Source of the DNA: Anthopleura xanthogrammica
Lineage: Eukaryota > Cnidaria > Anthozoa > Actiniaria > Actiniidae
Assembly: GCA_964019055.1 (NCBI GenBank)
Contig: OZ025215.1
Location: 1,719,001-1,783,000, forward strand
Length of the DNA: 64,000 nt
Direction: 5' to 3'
The notes beneath the pieces are model-generated. The model did not search any database. It was not told where the DNA came from and was given only the letters and a program-made list of their open reading frames with translations. The position numbers and the translations under genes are program-made. Within the stretch, counting starts at the first letter, position 1. Each line of letters begins with the position of its first letter. Below, in pieces: positions 1 to 11,738 of the stretch.

Positions 1-45
1 ATAAGAAGTCGGCATTTTCAGTATAAGTTTAGGGTATATTTAGTA

Positions 46-225
46 AATAAACCCCTCCTGGCGGCTGGGATATCGGCTGATAATGTCCGAGGATGAGAAA
101 TGGTCCGAAAAAAGAACATTTGGCCGAGAAGCGAAGCTTCGAGGGCTAATGTGATATTTTGAGGACCATTTCTCATCCAAGGACATCAGCCGATATTCCA
201 GTGAGCCGGAGGGGGTTTATTTATT
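46..225. mobile_element. Palindromic MITE
   Basis: The left arm (AATAAACCCCTCC, then GATATCGGCTGA and GAGAAATGGTCC) reappears inverted at the right (GGACCATTTCTC, CAGCCGATAT, GGAGGGGGTTTATT). No coding capacity. Confidence 0.7.
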
Positions 226-743
226 TTATAACCCAACGACTTCACTGAAATGAATTCAGCAAACTGCATCGACTCGTCATCTCCAGAGTTTTCAAAAAAT
301 AATTCTCTCTCGTCTCCAAGCTGGATATAAAAACAATTATTTTGGTGAATGAAAGCTGTTTGACATTGAACTATTCTATTGTTTGACATTTGTTGTCGAA
401 TTCTTTGTTGGTTTTTAGTAGTTTATAAAAACAATTTCGAAAACAAACCAAAAACTTCATTCACGAAACATGGATGCTTACCATTGAAGACATTTACAGT
501 AGATTTTGTTGATTTTTTCGTGTTTCCTGCCGTAGTTTTCTCAACCAGTCTTTGTATTTTACTCTCACTTGTTTTGTAAAAACCGAGTTTCTTTGTTTTC
601 CGTGTTTTTTCTTTTCTTTTTTAACGTTTTTACCTTCTGCTGGACGAATATCACTTCGGACGGGGGATATCGCCTGATACCCGTCCTGCACGTGACCCAT
701 TTGAACCAATGACAGCGCGCGAAAATTTATCGTTGGGTTATAA
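226..743. mobile_element. TIR element, TTATAACCCAACGA termini
   Basis: TTATAACCCAACGA at 226-239 is matched by its inverse at 730-743. No transposase is visible inside. It directly abuts the palindromic MITE at 46-225. Confidence 0.6.
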
Positions 744-781
744 GTATTTATATATTGTTGTCTCAGAGGAGAAAGGGTATG

Positions 782-1024
782 CACCTATTTCAAGTAACGT
801 TGATATCAGGTGATCTGAGACGTATAGAAATTGGTTGGTGTCAAGATGAATTTTTGTGAATTAATGCGATAAGTGACACAAATTAGCAATTCAATATCAT
901 TCACGCGTGATTGCAACTAGGTATTTGCAGTATTTATGAGATGAGCATTCAGTCGTCAACAATTTCTATAGGTCTCAGATCCATCATTCCAGATCTCCCG
1001 TTATCAACGTTAATGGAATAGGTG
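782..1024. mobile_element. MITE family CACCTATT, copy 1
   Basis: Ends CACCTATT...AATAGGTG, with longer inverted similarity inside (ACGTTGATA, CTGAGAC, ATAGAAATTG). A related copy lies at 28529-28794, sharing the terminal blocks and the block with TTAATGCGATAAGTGACAC. Confidence 0.7.
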
Positions 1025-1199
1025 TATTCCATTTCAGAGCACATGTCCAATGGCTCGAAAGATGTAAGTATCCAATCAGTGCCGCCTAAGAAAGGAATTT
1101 TATTTCCATTTTTTAAAATTAGGTAAAAATGATTCCCGACATTACAGCAATAAATCAATGATAGTTTCTGAAGTTTTATTTTATCTTTCTTTGTTGTAG

Positions 1200-1633
1200 A
1201 GCACTAAAACTTCAAGATCCAAGTAAGTTTGAAGTGATCCTACTTTTAAAAATGTCTTTAGGGGAACTTGCCTCGGGAACTGCCATTTTAATTTTAATTC
1301 AGCACCGGTTTTGTATTTGCGCGTATGTTTTTTTAATTTTATTTTTGAGATTTGCCCGCAGGCTGGTGCTGTACAATAGATCGAGGTACATTGCACCAAT
1401 TCCCAACCCCTTAAAACTCCCATACCCATCCCACAATCAACCCATTAAGAAATCATTAGTAAAGGCCAGACACTGACGGTGGTCACTGCCAGGGTTTCTT
1501 TACGTCCTCAGTGGTTCTTTTACGTCCCTCCGATGCAGGGTTAGGTAGTGTGTAGAGACGGGACCGCCATTTTACGTGGTCATCCGAGCCACGGGAAGGT
1601 CTAACCATTTGATGTAATTACAAAGGCAGCACC

Positions 1634-1664
<31 letters not shown>

Positions 1665-4600
1665 AGGTCCGGCCGGGGTTTGAACCCACGACCTCCCGCA
1701 CGAAAGTCCGGTGCTCAACCAACTGAGCCAACCGGGTGGCGGTGTGCACGTCCTTATAATTAAAAAGCCTGTACTATAGTGATGTCGTTTTTTCTTAGAC
1801 AAGTTAGTGCCACCAGAAATACAAGCTCTTGGTGAAAAAGGAAGATTGGCTTATGAACATGCCCTTAAAAGTGGATACACTAAAAATCGTCGAATTGTCA
1901 TCATGTTGATTGGACAGTCTCGTGCTGGGAAAACAAGCTTGTTAAAATCTCTGAAAGGTAAGAATTACACTCTCGTTAAAGCTCCGGTAACGGCTCCCAT
2001 ATTGTAGTCGTATTTTTTAGTAGATAAAAGGAACGGACACTGACAAAGTTGATTGCCAGCAATTTTGCAAAGCACTGTCGAGGACGATAGTTTGAACCGG
2101 TCCGCATGATCTCATGCACGGAACCTACTGGAGTATTGGTATTAGTATTAGATAATATCTTGTTTCTAAATCTTTTTATCTGCATACAATTTACATGGAA
2201 GTACATGTGATAAACTGTTTTGCTTTTCTAAGTCTTGGAATTTTTCTTTCTTCCGGCCATCCGTTCACCTATGCTACCAATTCTTTCCTTTCCTAACCTT
2301 TTTTTTCCTTTTCCTTTTTCTCGAAACTACAATAAATTGTCGAGAAAGAAAAAAAAAACACATTGAGTAGTCTTTGAGCTGGATGTCTATTTATTTCATT
2401 AGGTGAACTGTTCAGTCATCAAGAAGATAGTACTGATGGCGTTAGTGTTCACCGTTGTTTCGGTAAGGCAGAGGAAAATATCTGGAGTGACGATCTAGAC
2501 ATGCTGTCAGAGGACTCTTTTCGTTTACGCTCAGAAGCCTTGGCAATGGTTCATAGTCTTAAAGAAATGACCCTTGGGGACTCATCAGATTTCAACAGAA
2601 GTCTAGATGACGAAGAATGCAAAGGGGAAGGAATAAAGAATAATGCAAGTGAATTAGCTGGACAAAAGACAAGTGAAAACGAGGGAGGACGAATAAAACG
2701 TCAATTATCTTGCGTGACAGATTTTGGTGGCCAAAAGAGTGAGTCAGCCGATTCCATGCCGACCTCCGGTAATGCACTTGAGATCCCCATGGAAATTGAG
2801 CTACCTGAAGGAATAACAGAAGTCGTAAGCAATATTCTGCAGCATCCAGATAAGGAAGTAGAGGGAAATTTGATATATTCGATCACAATGGATTTTGCAG
2901 GGCAGCCTGTGTATCAGGCAATTCATCCAGTGCTCCTTTCTCCAAAGGGCATCTACATATTGGTGCACAGTTTGGAAAACGACGTACATGCGCAAGCCAC
3001 TCCATTGGTGAAGCAAGGCTCCGTAAAACGCAAGGTAGATGACAAATGTCCTATGACAAACATGGACCATTTGGAATTCTGGTTGTCTGTTATATCATCC
3101 TATTGGAGTCCAGATGATCCATCAACTGATAGAAAAGCCCTTGAACAGAGAAGAACTGCTGAAGGTACAGTTTCTGGAGTATCGGGCTCTAGCGTCGAAA
3201 AGCCAAAAAGCAAGTGCAAACTTCCAAAGAAATTACCACCAGTATTTCTTGTATGCACACATGCTGACAAACCTTTTGATATTGCAATTGAAGAACCAAT
3301 GGATACGACTAGGAAGATACTAAGCTATCTTAAAGGAGGCGGATGTGCTAAAGATGGAGCGGGGGAACACCTTGTTCGTGCTGTCTTTGCTGTTAATAAC
3401 TCCGTTTCTGGGACCACAGGAGAAGATGACTGTGTGAAGAAACTGAGAGCGTCTATTTGTCAAGTAGCCAAAAGTCTCCCACAGATGAATGAAAATATCC
3501 CAATACGATGGCTCCATTTTGAAAAAGAGCTTTTAAACCTTGTTGAAAAAGAAAACAAGAAATACATTTCCTTGGAAGAAGCAAAGAATCTCGCCTTGAA
3601 ATGCCGAATTCCTAGCGATGGAGACGAATTTGAAACAGTTTTGAAATACCTACATAACTTGAAGATTGTCATTTATTTTAAAGATTCTGGCATTCTCATC
3701 ATCGACAGACAATGGCTGCTAGAAATGATTATCAAGGTCATCACAGTCAAGCCATTTGAAGAATGGGAAGAGGATTACGAAGAATTATGGGCAAAACTCG
3801 AGAACGATGGGATATTGGAGCAAGCTTTGATAGAGCATGTTTGGGAGAATGAGACCACGGCCAGATCTTTGCTCATGATAATGGAGAAATTTTCACTTCT
3901 CTGCCGCTGGAAAAGGTCAGGTGCTCCAGACATCTTCCTTGTCCCCACCATGCTGATGAACAGTGATGCCAAATCAGCTGATGAGTTGCTAAGCGACCAG
4001 AAAACGTCAAGGACTTTAGTTGTACGCTTCAAGAGTGCCCACCTCCCTCTGGGAATCTTTTCTAAACTGCTTGTGCTCATCGCCAAGACATGCAATGAGA
4101 AATGGCCTGATTCGCCTAAACCGAATTTCTACCACAACTTCTGCAGGTTCGTTATCATGGAATATATAATTTTTGTTGATAAACTGAGGGAATCGGTAGC
4201 TCTGCAATTAGATAATATTTATGCATATTTCTGGGGAAAAAAAGAATTAGTTAAATTGTAGGCGAAAATTTCACCTTTTCCCTCGAAATTGCAGAGAAAA
4301 CTGTTTAGTGCATGCAACTGACCCTTCGTTATTAGCCTTTCTTAAAATTCTGCTTCGAAACAAATGTCCAAAATTAACATTTAAAAAATCGTCACAATTC
4401 TTTATACAGGTTTTACGATGTTGGTGGAGAAACTGGGAAGAGCTTCGATTTAGTGGTCACTTCTGACTTAAAAACAATCAGCTTCAGCGTCATTAACGAG
4501 CAAGGAATCATGGGGCTTCCTCTGAAACAGTTTTGTTACTTTATTGTTGAATTCCTCAACAAAACACTAACGGCCATGTGTTCAAGCTTTCCCAGGATGA

Positions 4601-7600
4601 AAAATGTAGAGTACGAATTTTGTATCCGATGTCCTAAGTGCTACTCTTCATCAGAATCTTGTAAATGTCATAAGGTCAGCGGATGTACTCGTGACGCATG
4701 CCTCCATTTCATCACAGAAGAGGAGTTACGTAATCAACAACCTCGTTGCTATAGGAACCATAACAGTAAGAGCACTTTCTTCGAGGAGGAGATCTACTGT
4801 GATTGGTTTGATATTTCTAAACATGCGCATGAGGATGATCAGGAAACGGTAAGCTGGAGTAATGTGCAGTAAAGGATAAGGGAAGCAGTCAAGGGAACTT
4901 GTCACGATATAGAAGTTTAAAACGTTGTACGTAGGAATAACCATTACTAAATGAATGAAATTAAATTTCTTCCACGCTTAAATAGCTACTTTTACAGAGG
5001 CTTTATACCGTCACATACCAGATTCAGTTAATAAGCCTAATGTACACGGACAAGTTTTCTTGCCAAGTTTACCTTGACAAGTTTTATTTGCTCGAGTAAA
5101 TGAGAAAAAGGCATTATGGGCACAACCGAAACTTGTCAAGGAAAACTCGTTTCAGATCTACACAAGCAAAAACCTTGTCAAATGAATAGAAAAAGGTCAA
5201 AGAAAACCGGCTTGCTGATCGTCTAAACGAACGAAGAAATTAAAATTGTCAAAATTACGACGGCTTTATCAACAGGCACCGCGGAGCCCCCCTCACTTTT
5301 TTCCTTTTTCCATACTAGTCTCTTACATTTTCAAATCTTAGCCCCCCCACTTTTTCCCATACTAGTCTCTTATATAGCCCCCCTCCCCCCCACTTTTTAG
5401 GGTGCTCCGCGGTCCCTGATCAAGTAAGAACGTAAATGCGGCTTTACTGCCCCCTGTCATGATATGACTGCCATCGAGTGATGGTGCAAAGCCTCTAAAT
5501 TACGTAAATAAACGTGGGAAAAACGTTTTTTTATTTAATCATGATACAGAAGTTGTTACGTTAAGGAATGTGTCACACTTTCACTTAGCTTGTTGCGTTC
5601 ATCACTCAAAGCGCTAGTAAAACCTAATTTTTACAATGCTGTTTTGACCATATGATAATATTCTTGAACCTATAGTACAAACGTAAATCTGTACTAACCA
5701 AATATTAAAAAAATATTTCTTCATAGAGTACAACGAGCGTTGTTGCAGAAGTAGTTGAGCAGTTGGCTTTAAATGAAAAGCCATCCACATCCGAAGGTTA
5801 GTGAACTCAAGGACGGATGCAAAAAGGGGAGTGGGGCTGGGGGGAATGGATTGGATGGTTAGCTTTCAAACTTTCAAAATAAAGTACTTTCTTGGTGTCC
5901 CTCATGCCAGGCAATGGGGCCTATTTTTTTAGATAGTCATATAGAAAGAACTACCATTTTTTCATGCTTACTAATGTCATACTAAAAACTAGCTGCCTAA
6001 AATATTGATAAAGTGGTGAAATGCATGCATTCGTTATTGCACAAGAGAGTATGAAGAAAGAGAGCACATCTCTCATACATAGGTCTATCCCTATGAGAAT
6101 TATTTAAAAATCTATTTTTAGCTGCGCGCGCAGCCTGAACTGAATCAGGAATCCCATGATAAAATATTTCAGACTGCGCGCGGAGCTTAAATTAGATTAA
6201 TTTTTCAAATCATTCTCATAGGGCACGGAGATTTGCTCTCTTATACTTTATACTTTCTTTTTATTGCATGAATAATGAAGTCGGCTTTTTAGTTTATTTC
6301 TCATCAAACCTCTGTTCCGTTTTTAATCTCAGTTTCCAAAAGCTATAAGATTGTGCCCTATGCTGCACAAGGTCGTGACCTTGCACTGCCAGAAACCACT
6401 GCTTTAGTAATAGCTGAGGTCCAGAACGTAATTATGGAACTGGAGCCGTATAAAACATCACTGAACGATCCCTCAGCTGAGACTGTAAAGAAGTGTCGAG
6501 ATATATGCCGCCAGTTGAAAGGAGGACAACGAAAGAAACTCATTAAGACGTTGAGGGACTATCTTCCGAGTGGAACAACAGGTCTTATTTCATTATATTT
6601 CGTCACAGGGTTACCAGACTGAGTATCATGTGGCTTCGGGTGGGAACCCTGTGGCTTTATACTACCTCTGATCATGAAGAATATCGCCTTGGTACCAATC
6701 AGTGTTCAGAAATAAACTTTATTATCATTCAAATAATTTTCTCCGTCATTTTGATTGGCCGAGAGAACTGCAAATAACTGTCTACAAATAACGGTCTGCT
6801 CATGCGCATTACGATGCAAAGCCATTTTGCTGCAAATAACGGTCTGCTCATGCGCAGTAACGTTGCATTTGACAATGGCTCGCTTCCCTGAACTTACAAA
6901 ACAATGAACTGACTTCTTTGTTATTGTTTGACTTGTGCGCACTGCCCCTCAAATATTAGAAAAAATAATTTGAATGATAAAACAATTATTGAACTCGGTT
7001 ATCGTAAAATATCGAGATTTGTTAGTGTCTCGCAAGCAATTATTTGCCTCTGCCTTCGGCATCGGCAAATAATTGCTTGCTCGCCACTAACAAATCACGA
7101 TATTTTGCTCAACCTCGTCCAATAATTGCTTATTATTTTGTTTGCAATAGACCCCTAACCTCATGACGTTTCATACCTAAACTACCACAATCCTTTTCAA
7201 AATATCTTTTCATATTCAAATGTTAAAACTCCTTTGAGAATACCAAGACAAAAGTGAAAATTAGCACGACAAATAATACTACCGAAAGGGATTCTGGAAG
7301 TTTAGGTATAAAACGTCATCATGCTTGAGCCCTATTGTTTTGGCGTTTTTCATGGGTTCCTAGCGCTCTGTTGCCCTCTAATAGACTGCCCCTTTCGCGT
7401 GACGTCAGAGCAACTCAATTTGGAGGACAAAACAAAAGAATTTCGGTCTCCTGAGGATTTGAACATATTGCTCTGTCCTCTAAATTGAGCATTCCGACGT
7501 GCTGCAAGGGGTCTGAAGGGAGTTAATTTTTGGGCCCTTTCATAGGTCAACAAAGTTTATTCCTGAACACAATTAGGTACCAAAACCGATATTTTTAGTA

Positions 7601-9660
7601 GTAATATTCACCATGAAATCAAGGAAAATTCAAACAGTCCAACGAACATAAAGCCACAGGGTTTTCACACGAAACCCCGTGATACAACCCTAGTCTGATA
7701 AACCTGTGGTTTTGTCTTGGCTTCTTTTCTTTCTTTGTTCCGTTCGGAACTTTTTCTTTCTCTTTTCTTATTTTCTTTTTCTCTTCGTTTCGTTTGTCTC
7801 CATTCCTATTCTTTGTCGTCCTTTTTCCCTTTCTTTTCCTTTTTCCTTCTTTTCGTTCTCTTTTCATTTCCGTAGTTCCCTTTCTCCCATAGCTTCCTTT
7901 TTCCTTCGCTTTCCCTGCCTTTCCTTGACACATTTTCGTTCTTTCCTTTCCTTTCACTTTGTCTGTTACCTTTATTTTTTTCACTTCCTTTTTCTTTTCA
8001 TACTTTTGCTTTTGTCTATGCTTTATTAAATCAATGATTACTTACTTCACTAGGACCTTTAGAAGAGGAAAATAAACCGTACGAGCAGTTGGATGCCAAG
8101 AAAAAGCAGGATCTAACTCGAGCACTGTGTGGTAAGAACAACTTTACACCCATGTTTAAAATTACGCGACCTAGAAGGCTCTTGTAAGATCTCTGGAATT
8201 TTGGCTTCCGTCAATCTAAGTTAGCACAGTCCGAGTTAAAAGTAATTCTCGCTCAACCAATCAGAGACAACCGTTCTCACGCCTGTAATGAACAAGGTAT
8301 TTAAGAAAATGCCGTTCAATAAATTTGAGTTTGAGTTTGTTTTTCAAACCTGACCTTCAACATTATCGATTTGTTGAGTTCCATCTAAATCTAAAAAATA
8401 ACTATTGGCACGTATTTCTTCTAGATCATAGTAGCAATATTTATAGTAGCCTGTGAAAATGGCTGTCGAGTCGACGGATTTTCTTTATCACTAGCGATCG
8501 GAATGAACTCGGCCCGTCGTAACTTTGATTGACGGAGGCCAAGATTCCAGACAACTGGGACACCCTGAAAAACGCCCTGCGCATGCTCGGAAGTTCGTCG
8601 TGTTTACAAAGAAAGCCATTGGAGATTTACCGGCGTTTAGTAAATCTCTAAAGTTAAGGCCGTTCGTTGAAAGTTAGTGCTTACTTTAGTTGTTTTCTTT
8701 CACTGGTCAAATAATACAAGAGAAATTCGCATAATACAATACATGTAAATCTCCAATGGTTTTTTTCGTAAACACGACTCGTCTATGAATTTTCTGCCGA
8801 AGTTCCGAGCGTGCGTAGTTCGTTTTTCACCCGTGTCGACAACTGGAGTTTTCAACATGTTTCAAGGTCATGTAATTTTGGTGTAATTTAAAGGTCGTGT
8901 AATGGGTGTAATTTAATTTTTCATGATAATAAATTACTACTTCAACCCTATCCATTTCTTGTTAGCCATTTATATTCTTGCTTGACCAACGAGAAATCGA
9001 GTTTATATATAAAGGTTGGGGCACGACGAGAGATCAAGTCACAGGCCCATTGTCATTCATGTGAAATTATTTTTGTGATTAACTCTTGTCGTCGCAAAAG
9101 AATTCAATTTGTTATGGCGATAGGTAGCAATTAATCGAACTAGTTTGAAGTCGTGCGTCAGTTCATTGAGGACAAAACGAATGAAGTTCCCATTGCAACA
9201 TGCATATGGTGTGTCCCATCCTCGGGAACCCAGGTGTAAAATTCTGTCGCAGGTTTCTTGCTAACAAAAGAAATACTTCGGGTAGCGAAAAACGAGCTAC
9301 AGAATTATTTTACCCCTGGCATGGGGTAAAATGAGGGGATCAATGAGATCGGCTGAAACGACTAGATTGATTCGAGATCGATCTGAGGGGAAAGAGAGAC
9401 TTAGAATAATATCATCTAGCACTGTATGACTTGCCAGATAACTGGATCTTTTGTTCATTTGCATTTTAGGTACAGTATTATCGAAAAGAATAATAGACGA
9501 ATTTGGAAAATGGGGTTCCTGGGAGTACTTTAATAGATTTCCGAACATCGTCGAGGCTTTATTAGACGAAGAGAGTAATAAGAGAAGTCTAACTATTGGA
9601 AGGTTGTATGATGTTCTAGTAAAGTGTGAAGCCAACGCAGTGGCGGATACATATTTATAA
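1200..9660 (+). CDS. Roco-type protein: Roc GTPase, COR, Cys-rich segment and C-terminal death-like domain (5' end missing)
   Basis: Exons by eye: 1200-1222, 1799-1957, 2403-4146, 4410-4848, 5727-5796, 6333-6581, 8054-8131, 9470-9660. All have GT/AG borders and the phases close into one frame of about 983 residues with a stop at 9658-9660. The Roc domain shows the P-loop GQSRAGKTS (about residues 46-54), a long acidic insert, the switch motif DFAGQ (near 2890) and the specificity motif THAD (near 3260). COR follows (about 3490-4500) with a winged-helix-like start. A cysteine cluster (CIRCPKC, then C-x-C-H and further Cys/His; about 4620-4760) may bind metal. The last three exons encode a helical linker and a death-like domain. 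Roco proteins are GTP-dependent dimeric signalling switches; a death domain suggests adaptor recruitment in immune or cell-death signalling (inference). The N-terminus (LRR, ankyrin or other) lies upstream or was not recognised. No kinase domain is seen. The 23-nt first exon is the least certain. Confidence 0.8.
1475..1750 (-). mobile_element. tRNA-derived SINE
   Basis: On the minus strand, about 1745 to 1665 reads like a tRNA head with an A box (TGGCTCAGTTGG) and B box (GGTTCAAACCC), followed by an unrelated body of about 200 bp. Too diverged from a tRNA fold to be a working tRNA. It lies in the intron before the Roc P-loop exon. Confidence 0.7.
5035..5180. repeat. Imperfect inverted repeat (ACTTGTCAAGG)
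   Basis: Blocks ACAAGTTTTC and CCTTGACAAGTTT at the left recur inverted as AAACTTGTCAAGGAAAACT at the right. Probably an old MITE in the intron 4849-5726. Confidence 0.35.
5276..5420. repeat. Dispersed CT-rich repeat with ACTAGTCTCTTA blocks
   Basis: Two internal copies of CATACTAGTCTCTTA and the end TTTTAGGGTGCTCCGCGGTCC. The reverse complement of the same unit lies at about 18242-18375 (GGACCGTGGAGCACCC at its start). Confidence 0.55.
6035..6268. mobile_element. MITE in Roco intron
   Basis: Outer arms AGAGAGTATGAAG and CCCTATGAGAAT are matched inverted by ATTCTCATAGGG and CTCTTATACTTTATACTTTC. Inner GC-rich arms GCTGCGCGCGCAG/CTGCGCGCGGAGC. Confidence 0.65.
6719..6983. mobile_element. TIR element (TTATCATTCAAAT)
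   Basis: TTATCATTCAAATAATTTT at the left is matched by AAAATAATTTGAATGATAA at the right. Inside, two direct copies of CAAATAACGGTCTGCTCATG. Confidence 0.65.
6981..7131. mobile_element. Long hairpin MITE
   Basis: Near-perfect inverted repeat of about 65 bp per arm: AATTATTGAACTCGG, AAATATCG, TTTGTTAGTG and GCAAGCAATTATTTGCC mirrored around a 12-base loop (TCTGCCTTCGGC). Confidence 0.75.
7145..7337. mobile_element. MITE with CAATAG termini
   Basis: Arms CATGACGTTTCATACCTAAACT and its inverse AGTTTAGGTATAAAACGTCAT; outer ends CAATAG/CTATTG. Confidence 0.65.
7383..7514. mobile_element. Small MITE
   Basis: Arms AGACTGCCCCTT, GACGTC and GCAACTCAATTTGGAGGACA, matched inverted by TGTCCTCTAAATTGAGC and GCAAGGGGTCT. 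Confidence 0.55.
7619..8040. repeat. Pyrimidine-rich low-complexity tract upstream of exon 8054-8131
   Basis: About 300 bases of TTCC/TTTC-rich sequence (7720-8020) in the Roco intron. Open frames on both strands are compositional. It lies just upstream of the acceptor at 8053. Confidence 0.6.
8157..8558. mobile_element. TIR element with ATTACGCGACCTAGA end
   Basis: TCTGGAATTTTGGCTTCCGTC at the left is matched by GACGGAGGCCAAGATTCCAGA at the right. The left end ATTACGCGACCTAGA recurs at about 35133 and 35340. Confidence 0.55.
8553..8847. mobile_element. TIR element, ACACCCTGAAAAACG
   Basis: Left arm with GAAAAACG, GCATGCTCGGAA, CGTGTTTAC and CCATTGGAGATTTAC. The right arm repeats all of these inverted in order. 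Abuts the previous element. Confidence 0.65.
8848..9469. other. Remaining intron before the last Roco exon
   Basis: AT-rich intronic sequence. I see no repeat pair, gene or RNA in it; it ends at the acceptor GCATTTTAG|G (9469). Confidence 0.5.
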
Positions 9661-9825
9661 TATTTAGAACATCATAAACGATCCAGCTTCAACTGGGCTA
9701 TACTATATGTCAGGATTCGTTTCAGCTTAGGCTTCTTGTTTCCCGTTTCAGGCATGCATACGTTATTCACTACCTATATTTATTGATTTGTTTAAGTAAT
9801 GGTTAAGAAAAACCTTACGAACCAT

Positions 9826-10083
9826 AAGTCAGGGCACGGATAATTCACAGATTGAATGACCCTGAAACAACCTTTAGGATGATCTAAGTCAGGGCATGGC
9901 TAACTCCCAGATCGAACCCTGAAACAATCTCTGGGCTGATCTAAGTCAGGGCATGACTAACTCCCAGATCGAATCCTCAAACAACCTCTGGGCTGATCTA
10001 AGTCAGGGCATGGCTAACTCCCAGATCGAACCCTGGAACAACCTATGGGTTGATCTAAGTCAGGGCACGGATAATTCACATTT
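9826..10083 (+). repeat. 57-60 bp minisatellite, about 4.5 units
   Basis: AAGTCAGGGCA starts at 9826, 9886, 9943, 10000 and 10057. Each unit carries TAACTCCCAGATCGAA and CTGAAACAACCT. It lies 165 bp past the Roco stop, before a candidate AATAAA at about 10195, so it may lie in the 3' UTR. Confidence 0.85.
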
Positions 10084-10574
10084 CGGACCCCACAAGAAAA
10101 TGATTCGCTAGGGCAGATCCAAGGGGTGTGTTTAAGGAGTTACAAATCTGGAGTTTTCTGAACTAATAACCCTGCAACTACTAGTACTTGCTCAATAAAT
10201 TCTGGATCCGTCCCTGACTCATGCTCTGAAATGGGAAACTACTAAGTTGTTGCTGACGTGGTGATCATGCATTGAATTTGGCTCATTCACGATTGGCTTG
10301 GTCTGGGGGTGGAGTTCCCCTTTAATGGCTTTCATGTTGTAATATACAGACGAGTAGGATGAGCTTATCTTCAAAAATAGTCCTTTTTCAGCCCAGTCCC
10401 CCCCGGAAGACCACATTGCTTATCCCCATTATCATATGAAAACCATCATAACGTCTATCGCAAAAAAAAATAATAATAATAATTTATATTGAATAATATT
10501 TTATAAGAACTAGATGTGATTGTTTTTTCGGAAAGAAATTTCGAACTCCTGAAGAAACAAAATCACATCTAATT
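10084..10574. other. Spacer after the Roco gene
   Basis: Contains a possible polyadenylation signal near 10195, A-rich tracts and a short inverted repeat around AGATGTGATT/AATCACATCT (10509-10571). No gene seen. Confidence 0.4.
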
Positions 10575-10829
10575 CACCTGGCCTATTTCAAAAAAGGTTG
10601 TCGTAGCTGAAAGCAACAACACAAGACGACAAAGAACATCTGTATTTACTCCTTATTAATTATTTAGACGCGATTATTTCGGTCGCTTTGTAATGGTAGG
10701 CTGCAACTGTTTCGTTTCTTAAGTGTTGTCCCGAATCTTCAGGCACTGTTTGCAGGTGGTCTTGGCTTGTTGCTTGTTGCTTGTCGCTTGTTGCTTTCTG
10801 CTGCTACAACCGTTTTTTGAAATAGGTGT
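10575..10829. mobile_element. MITE family CTATTTCAAAAA, copy 1
   Basis: CTATTTCAAAAAAGGTTG at the left and CAACCGTTTTTTGAAATAG at the right. A TTGCTTG repeat lies next to the right arm. Same family as 19708-20124. Confidence 0.65.
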
Positions 10830-11494
10830 GTATTTACCAAACAACAACAAAAAAAAACAAAACACTGATACCTTTTTCTTTAAATCAACCAAACATACTT
10901 GATACCACACTTGATATATACTGAGCTTAGCCTCGCTCTATGTGTAAAAATTCAAATGTAAATGCGCACTCAGTTTCCACCGTTTTTATCAACTCATGAA
11001 GACTATAGTTTCACAGTCGAAACGTTTTGAAGTAAAAAAGTTACGAAGTCAGAGTCGATATACTATTTAATCTTAAAAAATTATGGATCCTGACTGCAAT
11101 TTTAGCATTTTTAAACACTTGAAAGCCATATCTTCTATGTCTAATATTACTATATTTCTTTCTTTTTGGTAATTTCTAACCATTTTCACGAAGCCATGTC
11201 TTGTTCGTAGAATCACAGGTGTCCCTGTACTTATAAGGTTTTTCAAAAAAATTAAAAATCAGTAAATCACACAAATAAATGTCCCTACTTGTGTTTCGTG
11301 TTTTCCTTTGAGTCTCTGTGAAGTTTCAGGTCATTTGCAGCAATATTGAGCGAGTATCGTGGTTGAGTACGAGGGATACTCGCTCGAAAAGAAACCCAGC
11401 TTGGGATACCTGTGGTAGAATATGAAGATAAAAACGAGATCAAGAAGTAACACCTATTTCCAGGTCTTCCTCTATCGTTAAATTGCAGTTTAGC
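10830..11494. other. Spacer without recognised gene
   Basis: AT-rich. A small hairpin GAGCGAGTAT/ATACTCGCTC lies at about 11350-11390. Otherwise I see nothing supportable. Confidence 0.4.
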
Positions 11495-11577
11495 ACCAAA
11501 CTTACCAGATTTTCAGAGCTTAAAGCATATGAGCTTTAAAAAAAATGTAATCCTGGTAAGTTTAGTGCTAATAGACC
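11495..11577. repeat. Hairpin repeat
   Basis: TTTAGCACCAAACTTACCAG is mirrored by CTGGTAAGTTTAGTGCTAA, with inner arms AGCTTAAAGC/GAGCTTTAA. Confidence 0.55.
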
Positions 11578-11738
11578 TCTTTACCTTCGTTGTTTGTTGT
11601 GCCCATTTCAGACCACGTGATGCCACTCTTGGGAGTTGATTCTTTCATGTGTAAATATTTCAACAAAAGAATATTTCTCAAGGGCATGTCATGTGGTCTG
11701 AAATGGGCAATTTGCATACGAAGGTAAAGAGGTCTATT
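11570..11738. mobile_element. CACGTG-MITE copy 1
   Basis: Ends AATAGACCTCTTTACCTTCG and inverse. Inner arms CCCATTTCAGACCACGTGAT and GTCATGTGGTCTGAAATGGG. Related to 34108-34295, 34626-34831 and a half copy at 24081-24165. Confidence 0.7.

Noticed and set aside
1665..1745. tRNA gene on the minus strand
   Set aside because: A and B boxes are present but the rest does not fold as a mature tRNA and a long SINE-like body follows.
2501..4261. Taking the 586-residue frame as a complete gene
   Set aside because: P-loop lies in the preceding exon and the last about 38 residues read through a splice donor at 4147; splicing restores COR.
7706..8029. Phe/Ser/Leu-rich frame and its Lys-rich opposite
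   Set aside because: Pyrimidine-rich intronic tract; composition alone keeps the frames open.
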